Assembly (NCBI GenBank): GCA_003971905.1
Contig: RSEE01000002.1
Coordinates: forward strand, 124,001 to 188,000
Direction: 5' to 3'
DNA: 64,000 nucleotides
Source of the DNA: Moniliella sp. 'wahieum'
Taxonomy: Eukaryota > Basidiomycota > Moniliellomycetes > Moniliellales > Moniliellaceae
The notes under the pieces were generated by a model. It did not search any database. It saw nothing but the letters and a program-made list of their open reading frames with translations, and was not told the origin of the DNA. Shown piece after piece: positions 44,789-54,538 of this stretch. The translations under genes and the position numbers were made by a program. The number at the start of each line of letters is the position of its first letter. Positions within the stretch are counted from its first letter, which is position 1.

Positions 44789-46434
44789 ATGCCGACCTCA
44801 GGAAAAGTGTACAGTGCGTTGCCTGCTTTCGCCTTCCATTTTCCACTCGCCGCTCTGGCACATGGCTCTCTGCTGATATCCGCGTCTTTGTGATGCACCT
44901 TTCTCCCCCCAGTCGTCGGCGTAGGCATGACCAAGTTCGACAAACCGAGGGGGCTGCGGGACTACCCCGAGCTGGGCCTCGAGGCGGCAGTCAAGGCACT
45001 GAAGGATGCCGAACTGACCTATGACGATATCCAGTCCGCCGCGGTTGGCTATTGCTGTGTGTATGCCCTCCATCGTCTGATGCTCTCCTACAGCATCCCA
45101 GCCAACCTGTGCAACGTGCTGACCCCCAACGGATGCGGTAGATGGCGACTCGACCTGTGGCCAACGGGTGTTGTATCAGTTGGGATGCACTGGCATCCCC
45201 GTGGTCAATGTCAACAACAACTGTTCCACCGGATCAACCGCCTTTGCCATGGCTGTCAACAGTGTGCTGGCCGGTCAAGCCGAATGTGCCTTGGCCCTTG
45301 GCTTTGAAAAGATGGCATCGGGCTCACTGGGTTCCGCATGGCATGATCGTTGCTCTCCGCTCGAAGGCACCTTGACCCAGTTGGGGGAGATTGAGGAGGA
45401 AAAAGAGTATACGACGGAAGACCATGGCCCCTTTGCCGCACGCATTTTTGGCGCGGCCGGGCTCGAGTACTGTGAGCAGCATGGAGCAACGTGGGAGCAT
45501 ATTGCTCAGATTGCAGCCAAAAATCATTTGCACAGCACTAAGAATCCATATGCCCAGTTCCGCCAGAAATGTCGGCGAAAGACGTTCTGGGATCGCGCAA
45601 GGTGACGCGCGAGCTGACATTGCCCATGTGCAGTCCTACGTCGGACGGAGGCGCGGCGGCGGTGGTGGTTTCTGAGAAGTTTGTCAAGGAGCACCATCTG
45701 GAAGATCGGGCGATCGAAGTGGCTGGATTGGGCATTGCGACTGACTCGGTGCATCTTTACGCGCGATCGCAACCGGATCGAGTTGGCTGGTGCTGACATG
45801 ACCCGTCGGGCTGCTCAGCTCGCTTATGACCAGGCTGGCATCACGCCCGAACAGGTTCAAGTCATTGAGCTGCACGACTGCTTTGCGCCGAACGAATTGA
45901 TCACTTATGAGCCGCTCGGCTTGTGTGGCCCGGGCCAGGCACACAAGTTGGTGGAGCGCGGTGACAATACCTTTGGAGGGTACGCCTTCTCCCCCTGTTT
46001 GCCTTCAATGTTGAGTCAACAACAGCCGTTTCACCGTCTCTCTGACCATCCCTCTTGTATTGTAGCAAATGGACTATCAACCCTCGGGCGGATTGGAAAG
46101 CAAAGGACACCCTCTAGGCGCAACGGGCCTAGGGATGATCTTTTACCTTACCCTTCAACTGCGTGGCGAGGCGGGGAAGCTCCAAGTCCCGAATGTCGAG
46201 CACGTACTGTCGCACAACCTTGGTCTAGGAGGCTGCTGCATTGTCTCCATCTTGCGTCGGCCGAGCTTCTACCGCGCCACTCCATCCTCCTCCATGAGCC
46301 AGCGGTTCGGGTATGCGATCGCGGACGAGTGCCGCACCATTACCCAGGCCGATTTTGACCAGGTCAAGTCCCACCGTCACTTCACGGACTATGTACCGCC
46401 TTCGCTCCCTGAGCCTGTGGCCTCCAAACTCTAG
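44789..46434 (+). CDS. SCPx-type 3-ketoacyl-CoA thiolase, peroxisomal
   Basis: Four exons: the ATG at 44789 gives MPTSGKVY, and introns lie at 44814-44912, 45057-45141 and 45980-46065, each with a CTGAC-like branch point. Splicing yields [15 protein letters not shown], then [38 protein letters not shown] with the nucleophilic Cys, [41 protein letters not shown], and [16 protein letters not shown] with the catalytic His. The C-terminus is VASKL, a peroxisomal PTS1 signal. This is the thiolase part of SCPx without the sterol-carrier domain, about 430-450 residues. It cleaves 3-ketoacyl-CoA, including branched chains. Frame changes at 45567-45569 (A run), about 45768 and 46081-46083 (C run) break the reading; one added base in each restores conserved sequence. 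Confidence 0.92.
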
Positions 46435-46652
46435 CCAGGATAAGAGATAGCTGCGCTGATCCCTCCTATCACGAGATGAATCCACACTCCTCCGTGCACC
46501 CTTTGACCATATCGATCTGGATAGAGCCGCCATAAGAGCGGTTGGCATAAGTAGCAGTAAACAGTGACCTTGTGACCATGTCCCCGAGTTAAAGGTGCAG
46601 TGAGCAAGCCGCAGAAGAGGGAGCATGGGTATGGCGAAAGCAGCAAAGGGTA

Positions 46653-47408
46653 CTAGCAGTGGATAATTAGAGGTAGACTCCCAAGGGGAATGTCAAGATG
46701 ATGATTAACCCGAATAGAGTTGGACTGCGTCACTCGTGTACCGTTCGACCACCGCACAAAAGGACGGTCGGCATCTTGAGCAACGAGAACAGCGTAGTGC
46801 TCCAAGACAAAAGCACTAGTGATTGGCGGAGGCACCAGATCTTCGCACTCGGGGCGCATCTGACCTCCGATCCCAGCATCTCCAGTTGGAGGAACCGGTG
46901 GCGAAAGCACATGGTCGACACAGTGGGAACGCGTGTACTTCAGAGGCAGGACTACTCTGCCAAAGGGGACCGTGGTTGACTCGAGCTCCTTGCGCATGGC
47001 GCTCGTCAAGGCCGTAGGGCGATACCAGTTATGGGCCTCAGACAATACACACTGCCCGCATGCCAGCCGGACGTGACGATAGTGTAGAAGCTCGTCTTTG
47101 GACGCCTTGAGGAGAATCCGTGCTTGGGCTTCCAAGTCGGAGGGAGGGGGGTGCAGGAGACGATGGGCGGCGACGCGTTGGGCTGCAGCCCGTGCAGGCC
47201 ATCCACGAGGGACAGCAGCTGCAGACGTCGTCTTGATCCGTGCCATAGCGGATGTGCATGTTTCCTCCAGGACGGCGGTGGCAGAGTTGCGGGTGCGAAG
47301 CTCAGCACTGAATGCGGCGATGGCCGCCTTTGTTACCGCGGGTGCTGGCTCGCAGAGGGCGGGGGGCATGGGCAGTTGGGAGCAAGGTAGTGTGTCGGGC
47401 AGGCTCAT
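46653..47408 (-). CDS. UbiC/chorismate lyase-like protein
   Basis: This intact frame has its first ATG at 47408 (MSLPDTLPCSQLPMPPALCE), giving 251 residues without introns or frame changes. The open frame continues 50 codons upstream without ATG. The C-terminal half shows VLSEAHNWYRPTALTSAMRK, STTVPFGRVVLPLKYTR and, after a short gap, FVLEHYAVLVAQDADRPFVR. The pattern of an NWY motif, a helix with P..LT..MR..L, an invariant PFG and a final basic strand matches bacterial UbiC and related chorismate-lyase-fold proteins. UbiC makes 4-hydroxybenzoate, the ubiquinone ring precursor, from chorismate. It is a fold-level match: catalytic residues were not confirmed. A relative in the same fold with other function is possible. 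Confidence 0.45.
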   Translation of the reverse strand: MSLPDTLPCSQLPMPPALCEPAPAVTKAAIAAFSAELRTRNSATAVLEETCTSAMARIKTTSAAAVPRGWPARAAAQRVAAHRLLHPPPSDLEAQARILLKASKDELLHYRHVRLACGQCVLSEAHNWYRPTALTSAMRKELESTTVPFGRVVLPLKYTRSHCVDHVLSPPVPPTGDAGIGGQMRPECEDLVPPPITSAFVLEHYAVLVAQDADRPFVRWSNGTRVTQSNSIRVNHHLDIPLGSLPLIIHC

Positions 47409-47813
47409 CCGTTGCCGTGCTCCAGGGAAGAAAGACCGCGCGGAAGAAGGAACGGGGGCAGGGGCGCACGAAAAGAGAGGCGTGGAGGGGTGGGGCAGCC
47501 CCTTGGTGACTGCGAACGGGAAGGAGGGCCGCGGTTGAATTTCAGCGACCGGCCGCAAGAAGGTGTTAGATCGTAGATCTGGGAATTTGCAGGCCGCTGC
47601 TCAATCAAATTAATCAGGGGGGCTTGGAGTTTGAAGCTTGAACGTTGAAACCGGGGCCTGCTTGAAATGTTCATTGCTCATATCAGCCACCCACCACGTC
47701 GGCGCTAGAGGGCGGGCGCAATGCACACCGGGCCGCCTCGTCCGCAGCGCTCCCGCCGCAACCTCTCCGCCGCCACTCTCCGCCCCACCTTCTCCCCTCG
47801 TTGGCGCAGTGGC
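47409..47813. promoter_or_regulatory. Divergent intergenic region between UbiC-like gene and VPS23
   Basis: Both genes start outwards from this 405-bp stretch, so it holds both promoters. It carries the TTGAAGC-TTGAACG-TTGAAAC array (47631-47651). Confidence 0.5.
47631..47651. repeat. TTGAANN heptamer array
   Basis: Three TTGAA words are spaced exactly 7 nt apart, separated by GC and CG. Similar arrays occur at 33278-33298 and 63119-63132. Confidence 0.8.
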
Positions 47814-49628
47814 ATGGATCCAGCGGTGGTGCGTCCCTGGCTGCGCTCGGTCGTCGGCCCTTATGCGCTTGGGACCGTGTCTTTGCCCAGGTCGATGCCG
47901 TTCTGCAGCAGCGCGGCCTGCGTGTCGCGACCGATGTCTACACCTCCGACGATGGCCGCTCCGCCCTCCTCATCCGCCTCGCAGGCACGCTGCCCGTCAC
48001 CTTCCGTGGCTCGCAGTACAACATCCCCATCGTCATCTGGGTTCCCCATGCGTACCCGCGCGAGCCGCCCCTGATCTATGTCGAACCTACGCGCGGCATG
48101 GCCGTGCGCCCAGGACACCCCTTTGTCCAGCTCGACGGCCGCGTTGGGTCCGGCAAGGCATGGAAGGCCCAGGCTCCTACCTTGCCCGGTGGGAACGCAA
48201 GTGGGAAGCGTCCAATTTGGTTGACTTGCTGGCCGACTTGCAAGAATGTTTTGGTGCTGACCCTCCGGTGTATGCCGAGCCGGCTGCCGCGCCAGTTGCT
48301 GCGTCCGCCGCAAACGTCCCTTCCCCTGCACCTACGCCCACACTCGCCCACACACAGCTCCCCCGATCCTTCCGGCTCAGTCGCAGATCCAAGCTCCGGC
48401 TCCGCCTTTGGCCCCGAATCCAGCTCCGGCTCCGGCTCCCCCCCACAGGGCCCGCCTCGTCCACCCCCAATCCCCGGGCAGCAGCCTTTGCATGCCCCGA
48501 TCGTTTCACAGCCTCCTCCGCCAATCTGGCTGGCAGCGGGAGCGCTCCCGTCCCGCCTCCCAAACCCCCCGGCGCTGCGCCCATTGCTGTTGATATGACG
48601 GGGGGCAGCAATGGAAACGGGTATAGATCAAGTCCCTTGCCCGCCACACCCTCCCCTCTCCGCCCTCCCTCACGACAAGCGACGACATATGCCGGCTACG
48701 TCCCCCCTGGCTACCCGCTGTCCCAACCTTATCCTGGGCAGGCCCTTCTGCTGGATGGACACCGCCGCCGCTCCAGTCCAACAACATTTCTGAATCGATG
48801 CGGCCTCAGGATCGTCCTGGATTACCGCATGGTGCCTCGCTAGCTCATGCTAGACCTACGTCGCTGCCTCCACCCGCGCTCCCGCCCCCGCCTCCGTCCG
48901 AGGTGGCACAGTCCCAGCTGCACCATTTCTCTTCCCCTCCCCTCCCTCCCCTTCCCGCTGGTGTGGTCCTCCCCCCCGCCATTGGCCCCACGTGATCTGA
49001 TGGACGAGGAGGACCAGCCTGAGGTGCCCAAACCAGCGCCTGTGCGGCCACCTAACCCCGAGCTGCTGAGGTTGCATGAACAGCTGCATGCCCGGGTGGC
49101 CGATCGGGTGAACACCATCTTTGGCTCGTTGGACGAGGAAGCGCGAGGCCTGATGGCCTTGAGCGACGATCTAGATCGCGGCCAGCTGGCCATCGCGGAC
49201 GAATCTCGTCGGCTGGAGGCGGTGCGAGACGTGTGTCGTGCGCATGCGGAGCGCATGACCTCCCACAACGAGTTTGCCGCTCGCACCTTGGAGACAGTCC
49301 AAACCAAGATTGTGGAACGGCTGGAAGGCCCCGATGCGGGTGACGACTGGATCATGGCAACCAGCATTCCGGATCAGCAGTACGTTTTTTTCCCCTTGCT
49401 GATGCCGTTCATGTTGGATACTAACGCTTTAGTAATCCCTGGAGGTTGATTGACTTGGTCGCCGAGAGCAACGCGATTGAGGACACGATGTACCAGCTTT
49501 CACGTGCGTTCAATGCGGAGACAATCACATTGGATCACTTCCTCAAGAACGTCCGCATGCTCGCTCGAGATCAGTTCCTCAAACGCGCGTTGGCAATGCG
49601 GATTGCAAAGGAAGTGCGAAGTTCGTGA
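47814..49628 (+). CDS. VPS23: ESCRT-I subunit Vps23/TSG101
   Basis: I chose the ATG at 47814 (MDPAVVRPWLRSVVGPYA). The N-terminal UEV domain follows with DRVFAQVDAVLQQRG, TDVYTSDDGRSALLIRLAGT and NIPIVIWVPHAYPREPPLIY, closing with NLVDLLADLQECFG at about 48256. A long Pro-rich linker (48260-48990) separates it from a coiled coil (about 49020-49350, with ELLRLHEQLHARVADRVNTI). After an intron at 49380-49432 (branch CTAAC) comes the steadiness box (LIDLVAESNAIEDTMYQLSR and ITLDHFLKNVRMLARDQFLK), stop at 49628. ESCRT-I sorts ubiquitinated membrane proteins into multivesicular endosomes; the UEV binds ubiquitin and P(S/T)AP motifs. Frame changes lie near 47868, 48165 and 48600-48990. Length and architecture fit TSG101. 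Confidence 0.93.
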
Positions 49629-51136
49629 GAGTACAAGCCCAGAGTAGGTGAGCCTCAAGTACAACCATCTCAGGGCTCAGGAGCCGGCGGGGCGGGGGGT
49701 CTTTTCCCTTCCACTCCCTCGTTCTGACCTACTACTTCACGGATCCAAGGCGAAATATGAAGGATACACTTTGTTCACCGGGTATCGTATAGATGGCCCC
49801 GTAGCGAAGGAACAAGGTGCGATTGAGGCAGCAAATTCGATTGGGCGATGCCTCCACCATGTCACTGGGTTCGGCAAACAGGGCCGGAAGGTTTGAGGGC
49901 TGTACTCACTTATTCTCTTGGGGATCGAATGCAGTGACCCCGGTCTCGTACAATGTTTGCTGGCTAAAAGTGGAGTCTGGTACAGTTGATCCCAAGCCCG
50001 ACAGGGACCAAAGAAGTGGAGGGCACTATGGGACGAATGGAAGGCACATCGATGTTCCGAAGGGCATCAACATCATGATGGTTCTCTGATTACTTTTCTG
50101 GAATTGGGGTAGGTAGGCTAGTAGGAAATACAACAAGCTGATAAAAACAAGGGAGTGGGAGGTGGCATGCACCATCCTGGCTCAAGCTCTTTGTCGAATG
50201 CAAATACGTCCCAAACGATTTCATCCGCCTCATCAAGTTGGCGGGCCGTCTCAAAGAGAGTCAGCCCTACCTGGTACAAGATCAAGAGTCTCGCATAGAT
50301 GGGCCAATGTGATGACAGAGCCAATAGACCAGTTCAGATCTATATAGATGTTGTGCCCGCTCTCTCTCTGTTGCACTTGAGACCCACGGCTTGTGAGTCA
50401 CTCGTTAGTAAGTAGTAGCCTTCCCGAAGTACATAACGCCCGTGTCTTGCGGTCCGGTGGGCAGTGTCCACATTCGCACCCACATCTGCATCCACATCCT
50501 CTCCTCCTCACCGCCATCGAGAAAGATCTGGCAGTAGATCGTGGAACTCTTCATCATTGAGGCAGTCCTGTAGGTAACGTCCGATGAAAATGTGACTTTG
50601 ACGGTGACGGTTATATTGCACCTCTTTGCCACAGCCCCCACTCGACTCTTCTTGGAGGTAAACGAACGAGGGAATTCACATCAAGAAGCTACGTCTCATC
50701 GTATAGTCATTGTCGGAAGCGAGACAACAAGCGTTCCACATACTACCTAGCGGAGGCGGTGTGGAAACGGGCAAACGAGAAGCAGACGTAAACACATTAA
50801 CATAGGTGTCAGGGGCCCATATATACACTCTCCCAGCGACACACCAACCCGAGGGGCTGCACACGATAGAGAAGAGGACCGCAAGAGGCCATAACACACC
50901 CGCTCATTTTCATGGCCCTGATAGATAACGAATGTCACAGGCACAATGGACCGCCGACAGGAAGGTACAGATGATGGGGAAGCCAAGGCCAGAGGGGAGG
51001 GGGGGGGGTATCAGGGGTTCGACAGGAGTGCGGAGGGTGACAGATGGTGACAAGTACAAAACGAGAGCGAAAGGGAAGGAACGGAGAAGAGAGGAGGTTG
51101 TGCTGCCGAATAAAGTACATGCTCGACCTGACGCTC
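49629..51136. other. Intergenic region, no gene recognised
   Basis: The minus strand has two short beta-like segments (50405-50641 with CNITVTVKVTFSSDVTYRT, and 50118-50324 with TARQLDEADEIVWDVFAFD) that look somewhat coding, but they do not join into a recognisable protein. No RNA gene or repeat was seen. Confidence 0.4.
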
Positions 51137-52596
51137 CTATTCGTTTCTCTTCTCGTTCCCCCTGGACCCGGGGACCCAACTCTCAGTCTTCTCAAGCGTC
51201 GTCACAAGCACATTCAGAAGCCCTCGGCCGGCGGGACCGAGCAACCCCCAAGGCTGGTGTTGCGTAGCAGGATCCTCAACGTGGTTGCGGAGGTGGCCAT
51301 GGGGCGTATTTTGGTTGTGCCGAGCCCGCCGCGTTTCCGAAGCACGTTGGCGTGCGCGTTGCCGGGCTTTAGCTTGCTTGCTTCGTGCCTTCTCGTCCGA
51401 GTCCAGCGCAATCCCAAATCCATTCTCCATTCCACGCGGGGTTGGAGGTCCATCCTCGTCTGAAGACGCCTCCTCGTCATCCGCATCTTCCTCGCTTGCC
51501 CTCGAGGACCCCGATCGTTGCTCGGTCGACGGCAGGTGAGTACGGCCCTCTTGGGCCTCATCAGCCGGGGACTCGTCGCGCATGGCCATCGCCGCATCGA
51601 CCGCTATGGGAATGCCCAACGTGATCCGGGCCAACTGAAGCGTCAAGCGCAAGCGGCCAAAAACGTCAAAGTAGGACAGTTGACGGAGGGAACACTGGAC
51701 TTCATACAACCGAATCAGCTCAAAGCGAATGATAGACATGTACTTTTGTCCCGACAAGACCACCTCACGCAGCCGCTGACAAAGCCCTCCACTTGGTCTA
51801 CTGTGTCTTGGCCCAAATCCCAGCCGGGCGTGTCATTAAGGGCATGAAGCAGGACCCGGATCATCTCAAAGTCGCCGTCCATGAATTCGTTGAGAATACT
51901 GTGCAGCACTCCATTTAGCGTTTCGTCGTGCAACCCATTTGCCTCTGCCGGGTCCGCCCCATTCATTGACCCGTTGTCCGCAGCTGTGTTGGTTCGGTTG
52001 GTCAGGTCGTACAGGTGGCGCGACGAGGGGTTCGACAAGGTTTCATACGCCCACGATATGCGCTGGAAGGCCATCGTGCTCGGCGGGTAGTCAGGAAACT
52101 TGCTGGAAGAAAGAAATTAGGTCAGTCGCGGAGAGGCTCAAAACGACGTTGACTTTCTCGTCTCCGCCTTGTTTTCATCACGACAACACTCACTCGGGAT
52201 GACAGATGCGGCTGCGTAGGTGAAAGCCTCGGCGGATTTCCTCCAGAGTGGCAGTCCGTTCAACATTGAGGAGCTTGTACAAGTCTTCCTCGGTCAGTAG
52301 AGCGTCAATGATGGCCGCCTTGGCCGCACGGTCGTCCGAGGCTAGGGATGGTGGGCTGGTTGGGACCTTATTGTCACCAAAAGAGATTCCCTGTCCCTCG
52401 TCCGAGGAGAGCACGGCGGAGACGTGGGTGGGATGTGATTGTTGGGTGACGAGGATGGTGAGGGCAGTTCAACCTGCTCGCGCAATTGGGTGGGCCCGCG
52501 CGATACAGAAGGGAGATCGGAAGGGCGAGGGCCGTGTTGGGTGGGCGCCGAGTTCGCCATGACCGCAGGCCCATCTTCGGACTTGGACTCGGACAT
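51137..52596 (-). CDS. J-domain co-chaperone (DnaJ family)
   Basis: The ATG at 52596 opens a Ser/Pro-rich region (about 90 residues, one frame change near 52440). The J domain follows: LTEEDLYKLLNVERTATLEE and IRRGFHLRSRICHPD. The HPD aspartate codon is split by an intron at 52103-52193 (GA before, C after). Exon 2 continues KFPDYPPSTMAFQRISWAYE and TLSNPSSRHLYDL. After it a helical region reads LHSILNEFMDGDFEMIRVLL, then, past a frame change at about 51755, YEVQCSLRQLSYFDVFGRLR with ITLGIPIAVD. An acidic region and a basic Arg/Lys-rich region lead to the stop at 51137. It should stimulate an Hsp70 ATPase. Which Hsp70 and compartment are unknown. Confidence 0.85.
52103..52193 (-). other. Intron splitting the HPD motif of the J domain
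   Basis: Read on the minus strand, the donor is GTGAGT and the acceptor TTCCAG. It interrupts the Asp codon of HPD in phase 2. Reading through gives HPE and soon a stop, so splicing is required. Confidence 0.85.
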
Positions 52597-54538
52597 GAGA
52601 ACAGATGCAGGCCCCAGCCTCGGTTCAGACTCTGGGGACGGTACCGGTCTTGGGGCCCGTTCGAAACGCTAGAAGACAAGGTGTGAGTAGAACGCCGCCG
52701 TGGCGGGAGCCACAGAAACGGATGCGGTACGGACCAAGATCATACAGCGAAGACGACGCTAGCGGCATGCCGCCGAGGGGGGACGGCCGGACGAGGAGGC
52801 GGGCTGGTGGTCGGGCGCGGGGACTGAGACGGGGAGGAAGCCAAGGGGTGGTGGGGCGGAGCGGAAAGAGAGCGTGCTGGCGTGCGGCACCTGTGCGGGG
52901 AGGGGGTGCGAAAGGCAGACCCTGTGGGCCGTGCACGGTGTTGGTTAGCGCTGGAAGGGAGAAGCGTGAGGCGAGTAACTAGTAATCGCTTCGAAGGCAA
53001 GCAAGCGGTTTGCTGAGGGTGAGTACTGCGCTACCGAGTACTGCGCTACCGAGTACTGAGCACGCGTCGTGCTGTGTACTGGTGAGTGTGCGTCCGGAGG
53101 CTGCTATCACATGTCCTGGCCCTTTGCCGTGCCCGTCCAGTAACGGGGAGCCCGAGGCCGGAGGGCTCGGTGAGTGCGGGAGCTTGAAGCGGGAAGCCTC
53201 GCCTGCTGCCGCCAGCACTATTTTTGGTACCTGCGTCGCGGTTCAGTTGAATACGCTCGACGTTGAATTGGACGCGAGCTCAGATAGTATATGAAACCAC
53301 CACGCACAGCAGCCCCCTCCCACCTGCCTGCCCTCTCCTAGAAACGTAACCCACCGTCTATAGCCCTGCCCTCGATCCGCCCTCCCCTCCGTCTGAACAT
53401 CTGACTTTTGTCAGTTCTCAGTTGAGTATCAGCGAGTACTCCTAACTCGGAACCTTGTCCTCAGAGAGTTGGCCACCGCATACATATTGCGCCTCCACGC
53501 CTCTCGTTTGCCACCCGGTGGGGCCATCGTCCTTCTCCCCTCTCCCGCACATCCACCTTTTGCGACGACGATGGCTGCTGCACCCTCCGGCATCATCCAT
53601 TGCTCCTTGCCCCGCACAACATGCCCCTCATGGCCTCATGCAATAGACTGCTGCCTCCGGTTTCAGCTCCGTCCGCCTCACGCCCCGCATCGGTCCCGGA
53701 CCGAAGAGCAGGATAACTCCATGACGGCGGGCGGCGGCGGCTTGCCGCCGGCGGGAAGCCCACAGATGCGCGCTTGAGCCGCAGCATACTGCTTCTGCCG
53801 CACTTTGTGTGCCTCGGCCTATAAGCAGAAACGGACTGGGCGCAGAGATGGCAAAGGGCAAAGTGGATTCAGTATTTGGTTGAGCGCGCGGGGGTGGGGA
53901 GGGGGGGCATCGTCAGCGCATGGGTGCCTTTCAAGAACCAGAACAAGGTTGCTGCTGGTGTCCCACCTGGAGGTGCCCCACTGAAGACACTGATTTGCTC
54001 TGTCGAATGAGCATGTGCCCCACGTTTTCTATTGGGGGTTACGTGCATTACATGTTAGCGACGTTACGCGTTAGGCGGCGGGGGCGATTCGGTGTGCTCT
54101 GCCGAGGCAAGATATCAGCAACGCATCCATGTCATCGTCCGCTTCATCGATGGGATCCTCAATCATCCGATCCTCAAAATACTCTTTTGTCAACGTGCAG
54201 CTCAACTTCGACATGAAGATGAGGCGATGATAGTTGCATGAACGATATGGATTCGAACCGTCTATGAGTATGCACACCCGGGTCCACCAGATTGCTTACG
54301 GCGTACACACGCCAATGGATTGTTCTGTGGCAGATGCGTGGGAGAGGGAGGAATGAGTCTAGGAAAGAAAGGTAGGGCCGTAGCTCTGGTACAGAGAAAG
54401 GATGGGATGGGATGGGATGATCGATGAAATGAGATGAGATGATCACGAAACCCAAAACCACTGAGCATGTCGAATCGGATCAGGTCGATCAGGAGAAGGA
54501 AGCGCTGTATAGGAGAGGGGGGTGGGAATCATTAATCA
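52597..54538. other. Intergenic region, no gene recognised
   Basis: It includes the J-protein promoter, a 15-bp tandem repeat (53021-53060), a GGGAT/GAGAT pentamer tract near 54400-54440 and short frames without motifs. A tRNA-like T-loop word at 54248-54260 does not fold into a tRNA. Confidence 0.4.
53021..53060. repeat. 15-bp tandem repeat containing GAGTACT
   Basis: GAGTACTGCGCTACC occurs at 53021-53035 and 53036-53050 and restarts at 53051 (GAGTACTGAG). Confidence 0.9.

Noticed and set aside
54240..54320. Possible tRNA gene on the minus strand (GGTTCGAATCC word)
   Set aside because: The T-stem pairs at only two positions and no matching acceptor stem or D-arm lies upstream.
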